A stretch of DNA of 51,104 bases from Lactobacillus amylolyticus DSM 11664 (GTDB taxonomy: Bacteria > Bacillota > Bacilli > Lactobacillales > Lactobacillaceae), in NCBI RefSeq assembly GCF_000178475.1, contig NZ_ADNY01000036.1, positions 1-51,104 on the forward strand, written 5' to 3'. Each line of letters begins with the position of its first letter. Position 1 is the stretch's first letter. The notes below the pieces were generated by a model. The model had not been told where the DNA came from, searched no databases, and saw only the letters and a list, made by a program, of their open reading frames with translations. The position numbers and the translations under genes are program-made. Shown in pieces: positions 38,710 through 47,577 of this stretch.

Positions 38710-38850
38710 TATAATAGCGCATTCTAAAAATATGTCAATCGTTTATCATATATTTTCATCTTTTTTGCTATGATATTGTATAAGCACTGATTCTTTAGCA
38801 ATCAGCTTAGCTGATAACCGTTTGACATAGCTTACTGTTTTTAATAAAAT
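38710..38850. promoter_or_regulatory. Mirror-image scrA and scrB promoters with paired ScrR operators
   Basis: The 18-base element TGATAAACGATTGACATA occurs on the minus strand at 38748-38731 and, with two changes, as TGATAACCGTTTGACATA on the plus strand at 38812-38829. In each copy TTGACA doubles as a -35 box. For scrB it is followed after 17 bases by TAAAAT (38845-38850); for scrA after 16 bases by TATTAT (38716-38711). These are the likely ScrR operators. Between them lie overlapping small inverted repeats (CTGATT/AATCAG and ATCAGC-TTA-GCTGAT, 38787-38815). Confidence 0.75.
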
Positions 38851-38888
38851 GATCTTAAAAAGATACCGCTTTCATGGAGGATGTTATT

Positions 38889-40394
38889 ATGGAATGGACT
38901 CGAGAAAAACGTTACTTGCCTTATAATCAGTGGAGCGCTGAAAAACTATTGGATTTGCAAGCAAAAGCAGCCAATTCGCCTGCACAGATGCATTATCACT
39001 TGCATCCCATCTCAGGATTAGTCAACGATCCGAATGGCTTTTCTTATTTTAATGGCGAATATCACCTTTTTTACCAATCCTATCCTTTTGGGGCCGTTCA
39101 TGGTTTGAAATCATGGTGGCACTTCAAGTCTTCAGATTTAGTTCACTGGGAAAATTTGGGCTTGGCAGTTAAACCTGACTGTAAAGCCGATTCTCATGGG
39201 GCTTATTCTGGTTCTGCAATGCAAATTGGCGATCGTCTTTTCTTAATGTATACTGGAAACCACCGCGATGAAAATTGGATAAGAACGCCATATCAAATTG
39301 GAGCCTGGATGGATAAAAATGGCAATGTCAGTGATAAGCATGTTTTATTCGAAAAACCAGCAAACATTACTGAGCATTTCCGTGATCCACAAATTATTAA
39401 GAAGAACGGACATTATTATGCAATTTTAGGTGCACAGGATCAGGCAGAAAAACATGGACACATTGATGTTTGGAAATCTGACAATTTAACTGATTGGCAC
39501 GAGTTAGGATTTTTGCATTTTACTGATCAAACAATGGGCTATATGATCGAATGTCCAAACATCGTCAACGTTGACGGCAAAGCTGTCGCCATTTTCTGTC
39601 CTCAAGGACTCGATCAACAAGTCGCAAACTACCGCAATATTTATCCAAACATGTACGTAATTGCCGACCAAGCTGATTTTGAAAAAACGCAATTAATCAA
39701 TCCTGGTAAATTGCACAATCTCGACGAAGGCTTTGATGTTTATGCCAGTCAAGCATTTAATGCACCAGATGGTAAAGCTTATGTTATCAGCTGGGTAGGC
39801 TTGCCCGACACAACTTATCCAACCGATAATGAAGAATGGGCCAACTGCTTGAGTCAAGTTAAAGAACTCTCCATTAAAGATGGCAAATTGTTACAGCAGC
39901 CTGTTTCTTCAATTAAAAGTTTGCGCGGTCAAGAGGAACAAACCAACTCACAATTAATTAAAGAAAAAACCAACGGACAATATGAATTAGCAATGACCAT
40001 TAAAGCTGGTCAAAATGGTAAACTTTATTTAGCAGCAAGCGACGATTTAAGTCAGAATGTCACTCTCAGTTTTGATACTGCCAAAGGCTCATTAACTTTA
40101 GATCGTTCACATAACGCTCAATCCGTTTCAGAAAAATATGGTCAAACACGTAGCATTTTGCTAAAGCAGGATGCTGATCTTAAACTAGACATTTTTGTTG
40201 ACCATTCTTTAATCGAAGTATTTGTTAACGATGGTGAACATGTTTTAACCGGAAGATTCTTTAATGATCCTGACAAGCAAAAAATTTGTTTCGATCACAA
40301 GATTGACTACACAGGCCAATTCTGGAAAATGAAAACCATCCTTTTTAAAGTAAAGGCGATCAAAAATGGCAGTAAAACTCACCGATGTAGCTAA
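38889..40394 (+). CDS. scrB: Sucrose-6-phosphate hydrolase (GH32)
   Basis: This enzyme cleaves sucrose-6-phosphate to glucose-6-phosphate and fructose. It has 501 residues from the ATG at 38889, which has GGAGG upstream (the ATG at 38874 lies within the leader). GH32 residues: nucleophile in LVNDPNGF near residue 43, the FRDPQI Asp near 164 and the acid/base Glu in MIECPN near 220. The C-terminal beta-sandwich module ends near 490. The last 29 bases overlap scrR. It is divergent from scrA. Confidence 0.95.
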   Translation: MEWTREKRYLPYNQWSAEKLLDLQAKAANSPAQMHYHLHPISGLVNDPNGFSYFNGEYHLFYQSYPFGAVHGLKSWWHFKSSDLVHWENLGLAVKPDCKADSHGAYSGSAMQIGDRLFLMYTGNHRDENWIRTPYQIGAWMDKNGNVSDKHVLFEKPANITEHFRDPQIIKKNGHYYAILGAQDQAEKHGHIDVWKSDNLTDWHELGFLHFTDQTMGYMIECPNIVNVDGKAVAIFCPQGLDQQVANYRNIYPNMYVIADQADFEKTQLINPGKLHNLDEGFDVYASQAFNAPDGKAYVISWVGLPDTTYPTDNEEWANCLSQVKELSIKDGKLLQQPVSSIKSLRGQEEQTNSQLIKEKTNGQYELAMTIKAGQNGKLYLAASDDLSQNVTLSFDTAKGSLTLDRSHNAQSVSEKYGQTRSILLKQDADLKLDIFVDHSLIEVFVNDGEHVLTGRFFNDPDKQKICFDHKIDYTGQFWKMKTILFKVKAIKNGSKTHRCS

Positions 40395-41352
40395 AAAGGC
40401 CGGAGTTTCTGCAACCACAGTTTCGCGTGTAATTAATAATTACGGATATTTAAGCGAAGCAACAAAGAAAAAAGTATTCGCAGCTATGCGTGAATTAAAT
40501 TACAAGCCCAATTCCTTGGCTCGCTCTTTGCAAGGCAAAAAGATGAAGCTAATCGGCGTAATTTTTCCAAGCATTGCTAACCCATTTTTTGCGGAATTGA
40601 TTCAAGATATCGAAGCTGAACTTTTTAAAAAGAACTATAAAATTATCCTTTGCAATGCCGGTAAGGATAAAGAAAAAGAACGTGAATACATTAAGATGCT
40701 GTTAGCTAACCAAGTTGATGGCATTATCGCTGGTGCCCACAATTTAGGAATTGATGAATATCAACGCTTAGGTTTGCCAATTGTTTCTTTTGATCGTAAG
40801 CTTTCCGATAATATTCCGATCGTTAGCTGCGATAACTATCAAGGAATTCAATTGGCTGTACATGATTTGATTCAAGCCGGCTGCACAAATATTTATTTTC
40901 TGGGAAACAAATTAACTAAAGGCAATCCAACGGACAAACGTCTAAAGGCTTATTTGGATACGATTAAATCATTAAAAATGACGCCTCATCTTTGTTCAGT
41001 AGCATTTTCCGATTCTCCTGTTTTAAAAAAGATGACAATCCATAAAATGCTGACGCATGATCATCCGGATGGCGTAGTTTGTACAGATGATCTAACGGCA
41101 ATTTTGGTTTTGCAAGAAGCAGTCGAGCTAGGTATCCAGGTACCAAAGGATTTAAAGGTGACTGGTTTTGATGGGACAAAAGAAATTCAAACTTATCATT
41201 CCGAATTATCTACAATTGCTCAACCGATTTCGGACATGGCTATCCTGCTTGTTAAATTATTGCTAGAACGCATTAATGATCCACAAAAACCACTTAGCCA
41301 GCACCAGTATCAACTACCCGTTCGCTTAATTAAAAGTAAAACCACAGCATAA
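40366..41352 (+). CDS. scrR: LacI-family sucrose operon repressor
   Basis: This is a 328-residue repressor. The helix-turn-helix is LTDVAKKAGVSATTVSRVIN (residues 5-24) with the hinge NSLARSLQGKK near 50-60, then a sugar-binding core (LIGVIFPSIANPFFAELI). The ATG lies inside the end of scrB, preceded by AAAGG, so the two are translationally linked. It should bind the paired operators in the scrA-scrB gap and respond to sucrose-6-phosphate or fructose (inference from context). Confidence 0.92.
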   Translation: MAVKLTDVAKKAGVSATTVSRVINNYGYLSEATKKKVFAAMRELNYKPNSLARSLQGKKMKLIGVIFPSIANPFFAELIQDIEAELFKKNYKIILCNAGKDKEKEREYIKMLLANQVDGIIAGAHNLGIDEYQRLGLPIVSFDRKLSDNIPIVSCDNYQGIQLAVHDLIQAGCTNIYFLGNKLTKGNPTDKRLKAYLDTIKSLKMTPHLCSVAFSDSPVLKKMTIHKMLTHDHPDGVVCTDDLTAILVLQEAVELGIQVPKDLKVTGFDGTKEIQTYHSELSTIAQPISDMAILLVKLLLERINDPQKPLSQHQYQLPVRLIKSKTTA

Positions 41353-41353
41353 G

Positions 41354-41386
41354 AAAAACTTCTTAGCATCGCTAAGAAGTTTTTTA
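41354..41386. terminator. Bidirectional terminator between scrR and the helveticin-like gene
   Basis: ACTTCTTAGC (41358-41367) pairs perfectly with GCTAAGAAGT (41371-41380) around ATC, flanked by A and T runs. It serves both converging genes. Confidence 0.92.
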
Positions 41387-41392
41387 ATACCT

Positions 41393-42373
41393 TTAATTGC
41401 CAAAGCCTTCAATCTTGTAGACTCTATTCTTTAAAGTCTTAAGATCGTTCTTTCTATGATATGCGACAGTCAAATAAATTTCATTTGGACTTACGACCTG
41501 TACACTCTCAAATTCGGTAACATAGCCCAAAGTATCAACTGTATGATCATGATCAAGGTTGGCTACTTCCCATTCATCAGGATTGCTTGAACCCCATGGA
41601 ATCTTGACAATCTGACGTGGATGTCCTTCTTTAGCCATCCCTAAGAAATTAGCTTTTGGCCCTAATTGACAAGAAACATAAACATTGTTGTCTTGATCAA
41701 TATCATAGCCCTGAATTGATGAAATTGTTTGATTAAAACTAGGAATTGTAAATGCAACTAAACAATGCAAATTTTGAATATTGACATCAGACGCACTAGC
41801 TTCGGCATTATCCAAAGCTTCATTAACTTCATTCAAATCATAAAGAGCAAAATGACCTACATGATTTAAATCAATGCTTGCAATCAATAAACGCTTGTAA
41901 TCAGGGGAAATGGCTGCCTCAAGACGTTCTAGCTCTTTGCCTGGGTAAGCAACGCTGCCATCGCCAAAGCCTGAACCGGCACGGTTTAAATATGACAGAC
42001 GTGGCATTTCGGTATTGCTGTCATACTGAACGCTACCGCCATTAATGTTTACTCGTGCAATTTGCGTATCCCATAAGATATGACCATGTTTCTTAGGCTT
42101 GGTTCCGATAAAGTAGTTGCCTGGCTTTCCTGAGTAAACCCAAGTCTGGGTATGACCGCCAGCCATCCCTGATAAGTAAACAATTGGATTATCTTCATCA
42201 AAGAAAATGTGCTTCCGGTTTGCTTCTGCTTGATAGACAATGATATCTGTTTGTTTATGCAAAAGCTGCAAAGCAAAGATTTGATTATTGACTAAATTGG
42301 TTGCTTGCACTACGACATGATGCAAATTTTCCAATTCATACATTAAGCTTAGATTGACGTTTTTTTCGATCAT
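41393..42373 (-). CDS. Helveticin J family class III bacteriocin-like protein
   Basis: This is a 326-residue protein. Collinear helveticin J blocks are GGHTQTW (residues 72-78), NYFIGTKPKK (86-95), QIARVNI (104-110), PRLSYLNRAGS (124-134), EAAISPDYKRLLIAS (152-166), SSIQGYDIDQDNNVYVSCQ (218-236) and YLTVAYHRKND near 303-313. Helveticin J is a large heat-labile bacteriocin. No signal peptide or immunity gene is evident here, so activity and export are unproven. It follows the LiaF-like gene by 46 bases in the same direction with no terminator between; an extended -10 TGGTATAGT at 42409-42401 may give it its own promoter. Confidence 0.88.
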   Translation of the reverse strand: MIEKNVNLSLMYELENLHHVVVQATNLVNNQIFALQLLHKQTDIIVYQAEANRKHIFFDEDNPIVYLSGMAGGHTQTWVYSGKPGNYFIGTKPKKHGHILWDTQIARVNINGGSVQYDSNTEMPRLSYLNRAGSGFGDGSVAYPGKELERLEAAISPDYKRLLIASIDLNHVGHFALYDLNEVNEALDNAEASASDVNIQNLHCLVAFTIPSFNQTISSIQGYDIDQDNNVYVSCQLGPKANFLGMAKEGHPRQIVKIPWGSSNPDEWEVANLDHDHTVDTLGYVTEFESVQVVSPNEIYLTVAYHRKNDLKTLKNRVYKIEGFGN

Positions 42374-42419
42374 TAATCTGCTCTTTCTATATTTAAAACA
42401 ACTATACCAATACTATATT

Positions 42420-43160
42420 CTAAATGTATCTAACATCAATATCGCTCATGCTAGCACGCCCTTGAATAATCAAGGTAGGACCGCCACCATTGGAAGTTCC
42501 CTCAATTTGAATATTGCCAAATGTTTGACCCAAGTTGTCTTTTACCTGCCAAGACAAAGGCACATAAATATTCAGTTCAGTCATTGTAACGTTTAAATCC
42601 ATTACTACCGTATCACCAGCAGCCTGTGCATCATCTAAGTAGAGATTGATATCACCCAACTTGCCATTGACTTCAATCGTCTCTAATTCTTTTGAGTGAA
42701 TGTAGCGCGAAGTATCGGATAAAGTCTGATCAACAACCACGTGAGACCCTTTTTCGTTACTCACCGTATCAGTAAAGATATGATCTGAAATACTTTCTCT
42801 TTTGTTCCTAAAATCCTTAATTTTCTTATTTGCGTAAACCACCGTATGAAATCGATTGCGAAAAATAATCCCCAATCCGATTGAAATAAGAACCGCGGCA
42901 AGCAAAATCGTCCATGGTACTAAACGTTCAATATGCAATGGCTTAGCATAAACCATCAATAAAAAAGCAATAGAAAAGACGCCTTCCGTAATTCGCCGAT
43001 TAATCACGCTGTCAATTGAGCCTAAAGCAAAAATAATTGTTCCTACAATAGCCCAAAAACCAATTTTGTAGCTCAAAATTCCCATTTGGTTAACAACTAC
43101 CAATGCTGCAGCTGCTAAAAAGAAAATGCCCCAAAAAGAGCGCCAAAGCTTGTTTCTCAT
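42420..43160 (-). CDS. LiaF-like membrane protein, probable partner of the LytTR regulator
   Basis: This 246-residue protein has four hydrophobic helices in the first 120 residues (LWRSFWGIFFLAAAALVVV, then segments near 30-45, 58-70 and 82-100) and a C-terminal LiaF/DUF2154-like beta domain (LETIEVNGKLGDINLYLDDA, MTELNIYVPLSWQV). It overlaps the LytTR gene by four bases (ATGA). A small LytTR protein plus a membrane protein is the layout of LytTR regulatory systems, in which the membrane protein inhibits the regulator. The signal it senses is unknown. Confidence 0.82.
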   Translation of the reverse strand: MRNKLWRSFWGIFFLAAAALVVVNQMGILSYKIGFWAIVGTIIFALGSIDSVINRRITEGVFSIAFLLMVYAKPLHIERLVPWTILLAAVLISIGLGIIFRNRFHTVVYANKKIKDFRNKRESISDHIFTDTVSNEKGSHVVVDQTLSDTSRYIHSKELETIEVNGKLGDINLYLDDAQAAGDTVVMDLNVTMTELNIYVPLSWQVKDNLGQTFGNIQIEGTSNGGGPTLIIQGRASMSDIDVRYI

Positions 43161-43615
43161 GATAATTGTCTTCTTTCTTCTAATCTGTCTCTTAAGTCGC
43201 GATAATAATGTCTTGAAACGTATACTGTTTTATATGAATTTTGAAACCTAATCTGGCAATTTGAAATTGATCTGGTTAAAGAATATATCTGATCTAAATT
43301 TAGAATTGTAGATTTAGCAACACGCATAAAATTACTGCCCAACAGTTGTTCTAGTTCATATAATTTATACTTTACTTGATACGCTTGCGTTGTAGTATGC
43401 GCTATCACGACCTTGCTATCGGTCTCAAAGAAGAGAATCTGATTTAGATTTAAATAATAAGAAGTATCGTCCTTAGTCACTTCAAGCTGTTCAGGAGATT
43501 CCTCATCTGCCTGCAGCCGTTTGTACAAGCGTTCAATTTTCTCATTCATTTTAGGCGCAGTGATCAAAATCTCAGGTTCTTTTTGATTAGGATCGATTTC
43601 CAATCTTATTTTCAA
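43157..43615 (-). CDS. LytTR DNA-binding transcriptional regulator without a receiver domain
   Basis: This 152-residue protein has a helical N terminus (about 1-45; ITAPKMNEKIERLYKRLQ) and a LytTR domain (about 50-148) with YLNLNQILFFETD, VKYKLYELEQLLGSNFMRVAKSTILNLDQIY (cited in part) and TVYVSRHYYRDLRDRL. There is no phospho-receiver, so control must come from elsewhere, probably from the coupled membrane protein. GGAGGGGAG precedes the ATG at 43615. A matching pair of direct repeats upstream predicts autoregulation. Confidence 0.9.
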   Translation of the reverse strand: MKIRLEIDPNQKEPEILITAPKMNEKIERLYKRLQADEESPEQLEVTKDDTSYYLNLNQILFFETDSKVVIAHTTTQAYQVKYKLYELEQLLGSNFMRVAKSTILNLDQIYSLTRSISNCQIRFQNSYKTVYVSRHYYRDLRDRLEERRQLS

Positions 43616-43644
43616 ATCTTCTCCCCTCCTTTTTTCGACTTAAT

Positions 43645-43716
43645 GATATTAAAACAGCTTTAATCATGGAAAACTAGCCTTTTAAACTAAGTGGTCATTT
43701 TTATCAACCAAGTGGT
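43645..43716 (-). promoter_or_regulatory. LytTR operator and promoter of the LytTR-LiaF-helveticin unit
   Basis: On the minus strand ACCACTTGG and ACCACTTAG are 9-bp direct repeats separated by 12 bases (plus-strand copies ACCAAGTGGT at 43707-43716 and ACTAAGTGGT at 43686-43695), a 21-bp period. A TAATAT -10 candidate begins about 35 bases downstream of the proximal repeat. The layout is that of LytTR operators and lies just upstream of the regulator gene. Confidence 0.65.
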
Positions 43717-43750
43717 AAAAAAAGACCGCCAAAAGTTTGGCGGCAATTTT
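43717..43750 (-). terminator. Terminator of rex
   Basis: CCGCCAAA (43726-43733) pairs with TTTGGCGG (43736-43743) around AG. On the minus strand seven T residues follow soon after. It separates rex from the LytTR operator. Confidence 0.88.
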
Positions 43751-43759
43751 TATTCAATT

Positions 43760-44407
43760 TTAAAAGTCACTTTCCTTAGCTTTATCAGAATCCAAGAAAT
43801 AGATTAAAGTTTGCAATTCAGTTGCCAGGTCGACATTTTGTACTCTGACATCAGCTGGTGCTGATAATCTAATTGGCGTAAAGTTCATAATTCCTTTAAT
43901 TCCAGCCTCAACCATATCATCCGTTGTCTTTTGCGCAGCTGATGATGGCACTGTCAATATAGCAATTGAAATTTGCTGATCACTTAATTGCTGCTTTAAA
44001 TCGCTCATATCGTAGACGGGCACGCCGCTTAAGATATGACCGGTGATTTCTTTATTAATATCAAAGGCACAAGAAATTCTAATATTATTGCTGCGTTTAA
44101 AGTTGTAGTTCAGAAGAGCTCGACCCAAGTTACCAACACCAACCAAAGCTACATTGGTTAAAGTGTCTTGGTTCAAAATCTTCTTAAAAAAGGTCAGCAA
44201 GTTTTTTACATCATATCCGTATCCACGTTTGCCTAAAGCGCCAAAATAAGAAAAGTCGCGTCTGATAGATGCGCTGTCGACTTGCACAGCTTCAGATAAT
44301 TCAGTTGATGAAACTTTTGCCTTGCCTTCTTCATTTAAAATGATCAGGTAACGGTAGTATAACGGCAATCTCTTTGCTGTTGCTTTAGGAATTTTAATTT
44401 TGTCCAT
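43760..44407 (-). CDS. rex: Redox-sensing transcriptional repressor Rex
   Basis: This repressor senses the NADH/NAD+ ratio and controls fermentation genes. It has 215 residues from the ATG at 44407, with a G-rich site upstream; a TTG at 44422 is also open. The N-terminal winged helix ([40 protein letters not shown] in part) is followed by the Rossmann motif [13 protein letters not shown] near residues 85-97 and the domain-swapped C-terminal helix. TTGTGA at 44435-44440 begins an imperfect Rex-like palindrome that could be an autoregulatory site. Confidence 0.96.
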   Translation of the reverse strand: MDKIKIPKATAKRLPLYYRYLIILNEEGKAKVSSTELSEAVQVDSASIRRDFSYFGALGKRGYGYDVKNLLTFFKKILNQDTLTNVALVGVGNLGRALLNYNFKRSNNIRISCAFDINKEITGHILSGVPVYDMSDLKQQLSDQQISIAILTVPSSAAQKTTDDMVEAGIKGIMNFTPIRLSAPADVRVQNVDLATELQTLIYFLDSDKAKESDF

Positions 44408-44551
44408 TAATGAAGCCCCCAATGTGTTTCATGTTTGTGAATCAATAATCAAGCATCTATATCATACGCGGAAATATAGGAACTTTGCAAGTGGATTTTT
44501 CACAAACAAGCTTTTTTCTGCTTATGGTAAAATAATGACAGGTGAAGAATT

Positions 44552-46483
44552 ATGATTATTGCACAAGGGCACGATCTTGAACAGCAATTCGGTGCCAATA
44601 CTTTATTTAAAAACGTTAATTTCTCAATTGATTCAAATGCCAGAATTGGGTTAGTCGGTCCAAATGGTGTCGGTAAAACTACTTTGCTTAAAATTATGAC
44701 CGGTCAGCAAGAGCCAACTCATGGCGAATTTACTGTTAATAAAAACATTGAGGTCGGTTATATTGCTCAGGAAAATGCATTAGATGAGGACAAAAGCATT
44801 TGGGATGAAATGGAAACCGTCTTTTTGCCATTAATTAATCAGGGCAAAAAATTAACTCATATGCAAGAACAAATCGCTGATCATCCTGAAGACAGCGACC
44901 TGCTTAAACAATATGATCAAATGCAGTTTCAATTTGAACAAAATGGCGGCTATACTTACCAATCAGATATTAAAAGTATTTTGAATGGGTTTAAATTCCC
45001 CAAGGATACTTGGCAAAAGCAAATCGGTAGCCTCTCTGGTGGTGAAAAGACCAGATTGGCATTTGTTAAACTATTGCTGAAAAGGCCGCCATTGCTTCTG
45101 TTAGATGAACCTACCAACTATCTTGACTTAGATACTTTAGACTGGTTGGAAAGCTTTCTTAAAAATTATGAAGGCGCAATCCTTGTCGTTTCCCACGACC
45201 AATATTTTTTGGACCATCTGGCAACGCAAATCTTTGAACTTGAATTTGGCAAGCTAACTGCTTTTAAAGGCAATTATTCTCAATACCAGAAGCAACGCCA
45301 AGAACGCGATAAAGAGCAAGAAGCAGCTTACAAAAAGCAACAAGAAGAAATCAAAAAGGACGAAGAGTTTATTCAAAAGAACCTCGTTCGGGCTACAACC
45401 ACTAAGCGAGCACAGAGTCGGCGCAAAAAGCTGGAAAGGATTGAACGAATTAAGCCGCCAAAACATAAAAACAAGGTTAGAATTAGTTTTAGCAGTGATC
45501 GCCCATCCGGAAAAGAAGTCTTGATTTTAAATAATTTAACGATTGGTTATCCCGAAAAGACCATGGTGCAAGATATTTCCTTCCAAGTAAACAAGGGAGA
45601 TCGCGTAGCGATCATCGGTCCTAACGGTATCGGCAAATCAACTTTGCTTAAAACAATTATGAAGCAGCTCAAGCCTAAGGGCGGTTCAATCAAATATGGT
45701 GCTTCCCTTGACATTGGCTACTATGATCAGGAATTGCAACGTCTTGATCCTGGCAAAACAGTGCTAGATACTGTGTGGGATCGCCATAAGACAATGCCAG
45801 AGCGTGATGTGCGGTCAATCTTGGCTAGCTTTCTTTTCACAGCAAAAGATATTGATAAGACTGTCGGCCAGTTATCTGGTGGACAAAAAGCTCGACTAAC
45901 ATTAACAGTGCTTTCACTCGAGCATGACAATTTCCTGTTAATGGATGAACCAACGAACCACTTGGACATTGAAGCCAAAGAAGTGCTCGAACAAGCCTTA
46001 AAAGATCACGATGGCACCCTGCTCTTCGTTTCTCACGACCGTTACTTTATCAATCAACTGGCAAACAAGATTGTTTCCGTTCGCGACGGTCATGCTAAAA
46101 TCTATGAAGGAAACTATTCTTACTACCTTGACGAAAAAGCAAAACAAAACGCAGGACTAACTCCAAAACAAGATGGAACCACTCCTCAAGAAACTGAGCC
46201 AGTAAAGAAGATCAGTGAGCAAAAATTATCTTATCAAGAACAAAAACAGCGTGATTCGCAAAAACGTAAATTGCAACGCGCGATGGAAAATGCCGAAAAG
46301 GAAATTGAAGAACTGGAAAAAAAGCAACAAGAGGTTCAAAATGAAATGGCAAAACCAGAAATTGCTACTAATTTTGATAAATTAGGGCCTTTGCAAGAAA
46401 AATTATCTGCAATCCAGGAAAAACTTGATCAAGCCAATAGTGATTGGGAACAAGCAATTACAGATCTTGATAATTTCGAATAA
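44552..46483 (+). CDS. ABC-F family ATPase (YdiF/Uup-like)
   Basis: This is a 643-residue soluble tandem ATPase that acts on ribosomes rather than as a transporter. The first cassette has Walker A GPNGVGKTTLL near residues 35-45, signature LSGGEKTRLA near 158-167 and Walker B LLLLDEPTNYLD near 178-189. The second has GPNGIGKSTLL near 356-366, LSGGQKARL near 440-448 and LMDEPTNHLD near 463-472. The inter-domain linker is charged and a C-terminal coiled coil covers about 560-640. It is convergent with tsaD; in Bacillus ydiF lies beside the same tsa and rex genes. Confidence 0.95.
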   Translation: MIIAQGHDLEQQFGANTLFKNVNFSIDSNARIGLVGPNGVGKTTLLKIMTGQQEPTHGEFTVNKNIEVGYIAQENALDEDKSIWDEMETVFLPLINQGKKLTHMQEQIADHPEDSDLLKQYDQMQFQFEQNGGYTYQSDIKSILNGFKFPKDTWQKQIGSLSGGEKTRLAFVKLLLKRPPLLLLDEPTNYLDLDTLDWLESFLKNYEGAILVVSHDQYFLDHLATQIFELEFGKLTAFKGNYSQYQKQRQERDKEQEAAYKKQQEEIKKDEEFIQKNLVRATTTKRAQSRRKKLERIERIKPPKHKNKVRISFSSDRPSGKEVLILNNLTIGYPEKTMVQDISFQVNKGDRVAIIGPNGIGKSTLLKTIMKQLKPKGGSIKYGASLDIGYYDQELQRLDPGKTVLDTVWDRHKTMPERDVRSILASFLFTAKDIDKTVGQLSGGQKARLTLTVLSLEHDNFLLMDEPTNHLDIEAKEVLEQALKDHDGTLLFVSHDRYFINQLANKIVSVRDGHAKIYEGNYSYYLDEKAKQNAGLTPKQDGTTPQETEPVKKISEQKLSYQEQKQRDSQKRKLQRAMENAEKEIEELEKKQQEVQNEMAKPEIATNFDKLGPLQEKLSAIQEKLDQANSDWEQAITDLDNFE

Positions 46484-46486
46484 AAT

Positions 46487-46518
46487 AAAAACGACTTCAC
46501 TTCTGAAGTCGTTTTTTT
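46487..46518. terminator. Bidirectional terminator between the ABC-F gene and tsaD
   Basis: ACGACTTCA (46491-46499) pairs perfectly with TGAAGTCGT (46504-46512) around CTTC, with A and T runs on either side. Confidence 0.92.
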
Positions 46519-46527
46519 GTCTAAAAA

Positions 46528-47577
46528 TTAGTTCAACATACTATCAGCATATGGCAGTTCAAGCGATGGATCAGCATTCAAAGTTAAATCCGCAAACTTG
46601 CCAGCATTGTAAAGATTGTAAGCAGCCGCTCCAATCATTGCTGCATTATCGCCACAAAGCTTAATATCTGGCAAAATCACCTTAGGCTGCATTGTCTTTG
46701 GCAACTTGGCAATTTCACTACTCATCCGGTCGCGCAAACCATGGTTGGCGGCAACCCCACCACCCATAATGAAAGTCTTAGGCCGATATTGCTTCAATGC
46801 CCGAATGGTTTTATGAGCTAAAACATCAATTACTGATGCTTGGAAACTTGCAGCTAAATCATACTTATTCAATTGTTGGTGAATTTGATCAGCATGGTGA
46901 CAAGTGTTGATAAAAGCACTCTTAAGACCTGAGAATGAGAAGTCATAATCATCGTCTTCCATCATTGCACGTGGAAAATGGAAAGTATCTTTGCCTTCGT
47001 GAGCCCAAGCGTCAATTGTTTTACCTGCTGGATAGTTAACCCCAAGTACACGACCGATCTTGTCATAAACTTCACCTGCTGCGTCGTCACGGGTATCGCC
47101 AATGATTTCAAAATGAATTGGATCTTTCATTAAAACAATCTCGGTATGACCACCAGAAACTTGTAAAGCCAAAGCTGGATATTCAATTTCATCTTTTAAT
47201 TGGGCAGCCATAATGTGTCCCATAATATGATCAACACCAATTAAAGGAATACCAGTTGCCATTGAAGCTGCCTTTGCTGCACTAACGCCAATTAACAAAG
47301 CCCCAACCAAGCCGGGACCATAAGTAACGGCAATTGCATCAATATCATTCCAACTGGCATTTGCTTCAGCTAGAGCTTCTTTCGTAATTTGACTAATAAC
47401 TTCAATGTGGTGCCGACTAGCGACTTCTGGAACAACGCCGCCAAAACGCTGGTGACTTTTAATCTGCGTAGCAACAATTAAGCTTTCAATTTCACGACCA
47501 TTTTTGATAACCGCCGTTGAAGTTTCATCACAAGAACTTTCATAGGCTAAAATGCGAACGTCTTTTTTCTCACTCAC
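46528..47577 (-). CDS. tsaD: tRNA N6-adenosine threonylcarbamoyltransferase TsaD
   Basis: This 349-residue protein transfers the threonylcarbamoyl group in t6A37 synthesis, together with TsaB and TsaE. Metal- and nucleotide-binding motifs: [11 protein letters not shown] near residues 14-24, HIEVISQI region near 57-64, [13 protein letters not shown] near 116-128 with the two metal His residues, VSGGHTEIV near 139-147, and [12 protein letters not shown] near 271-282. The start overlaps rimI by four bases. TsaE is not in this window. Confidence 0.97.
   Translation of the reverse strand: MSEKKDVRILAYESSCDETSTAVIKNGREIESLIVATQIKSHQRFGGVVPEVASRHHIEVISQITKEALAEANASWNDIDAIAVTYGPGLVGALLIGVSAAKAASMATGIPLIGVDHIMGHIMAAQLKDEIEYPALALQVSGGHTEIVLMKDPIHFEIIGDTRDDAAGEVYDKIGRVLGVNYPAGKTIDAWAHEGKDTFHFPRAMMEDDDYDFSFSGLKSAFINTCHHADQIHQQLNKYDLAASFQASVIDVLAHKTIRALKQYRPKTFIMGGGVAANHGLRDRMSSEIAKLPKTMQPKVILPDIKLCGDNAAMIGAAAYNLYNAGKFADLTLNADPSLELPYADSMLN

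Noticed and set aside
38766..38774. Extended -10-like TGCTATGAT as a third promoter in the scr gap
   Set aside because: No -35 box at suitable spacing; the scrA and scrB promoters are already explained by the TTGACA-containing operators.
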